The notes beneath the pieces are model-generated. The model worked only from the letters and a program-made list of their open reading frames with translations. It did no database searches and was not told the origin of the DNA. Source: JACKNG01 sp040220855 (GTDB lineage: Bacteria > Pseudomonadota > Gammaproteobacteria > Ga0077536). From it: a stretch of DNA of 64,000 nt. Shown piece after piece: positions 63,757 to 64,000 of the stretch. The first letter of the stretch is position 1, and each line of letters starts with the position of its first letter. The position numbers and the translations under genes are program-made. The DNA lies in NCBI GenBank assembly GCA_040220855.1, contig JAVJVZ010000017.1, positions 1 through 64,000 of the forward strand, in the 5' to 3' direction.

Positions 63757-64000
63757 ATGAGCCAGTGGGTATTGGAATTGAACGATGCGGCGATCCGCGT
63801 CACGCGTGACGGCGCGCTGGTCGACGTGAGCCCGGGCGTCGCCGTGGTGCGATCCGATGCCGTGCTGACCGGCGCGCAGGCCGCCGCCGCGCGCTGGCTC
63901 GATCCACGTGCCACCTTCGATCGCTTCTGGCAGCAACCCGGCGAGCAGCCGCTGCCCGGTGCGACCCGCCAGGTGCGCCACCACGCCGATCTCCTCTACC
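63757..64000 (+). CDS. N-terminus of a possible actin/Hsp70-fold protein (runs off right edge)
   Basis: GGAGG precedes the ATG at 63757, 14 bases after the channel gene. The visible 81 residues start MSQWVLELNDAAIRVTRDGA, then LVDVSPGVAVVRSDAVLTGA. This strand-turn-strand pattern with a P/G-rich turn recalls the first beta hairpin of MreB/Hsp70 proteins, though the usual DxGT motif is replaced by ELNDAAI. The assignment is tentative; the next few hundred bases would decide it. Confidence 0.55.
   Translation, partial: MSQWVLELNDAAIRVTRDGALVDVSPGVAVVRSDAVLTGAQAAAARWLDPRATFDRFWQQPGEQPLPGATRQVRHHADLLY

Overview
The window is high-GC DNA (about two thirds G+C by eye) packed with protein genes, typical of an environmental gammaproteobacterium. 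The best taxonomic anchors are a CysB-type regulator and the chromosomal order birA-coaX-SPOR protein-tRNA-Thr. Seven proteins end in a VPLPA-CTERM sorting tail (motif, hydrophobic helix, Arg cluster), so an exosortase should be encoded elsewhere. I cannot name the genus. Two Baeyer-Villiger type monooxygenases, several cupins and NTF2-like proteins, and a divergent ketoacyl-synthase operon suggest an organism that handles ketones, lipids or terpenoids. No insertion sequence, integrase, phage gene, CRISPR array or rRNA was seen.

Layout. 1-2.6 kb: an SbcD/SbcC-like nuclease-ATPase pair, cut by the left edge. 3-36.5 kb: short, mostly single-gene units of accessory character. These include the seven VPLPA-CTERM exported proteins, LysR regulator, katG, beta-helix protein, MOSC protein, DUF4112, a PRC-barrel/CsbD fusion, cupins, two flavin monooxygenases, GFA proteins, an MltD-type transglycosylase, two paired lipoproteins, an epimerase-like protein, a GyrI-like protein and an HSL-type esterase. 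36.5-53 kb: mostly housekeeping genes: tRNA-Thr(UGU), SPOR protein, coaX, birA, a VWA-TM-FHA protein, a rhodanese, an aminopeptidase lipoprotein, a second FHA protein, cysB, a YdcH protein, a pterin-synthase-like protein, an O-antigen ligase-like protein, an alpha/beta hydrolase and metY. metY has a strong intrinsic terminator in its leader. 53-56.6 kb: a GlxA-type regulator divergent from an operon of ketoacyl synthase, hotdog thioesterase, CWC zinc-ribbon-like protein and a GATase-like protein that lost its nucleophile. A MITE-like inverted-repeat element follows that operon at once. 56.9-58.1 kb: an Xre/RES toxin-antitoxin module with a readable promoter and operator.

58.2-64 kb: a run of envelope genes continues past the right edge. 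It holds a lipoprotein, a membrane-anchored TPR protein, a membrane-anchored PEGA-repeat protein fused to a formylglycine-enzyme-like domain without catalytic cysteines, a small secreted protein, a MotA/TolQ/ExbB-type channel, and the start of a protein whose first strands faintly resemble an actin/Hsp70-fold ATPase. I could not match this set to a described machine. It is my best candidate for an undescribed system.

Start codons were chosen by Shine-Dalgarno spacing, signal peptides and family start points. All family assignments come from reading sequence motifs, not from database searches.
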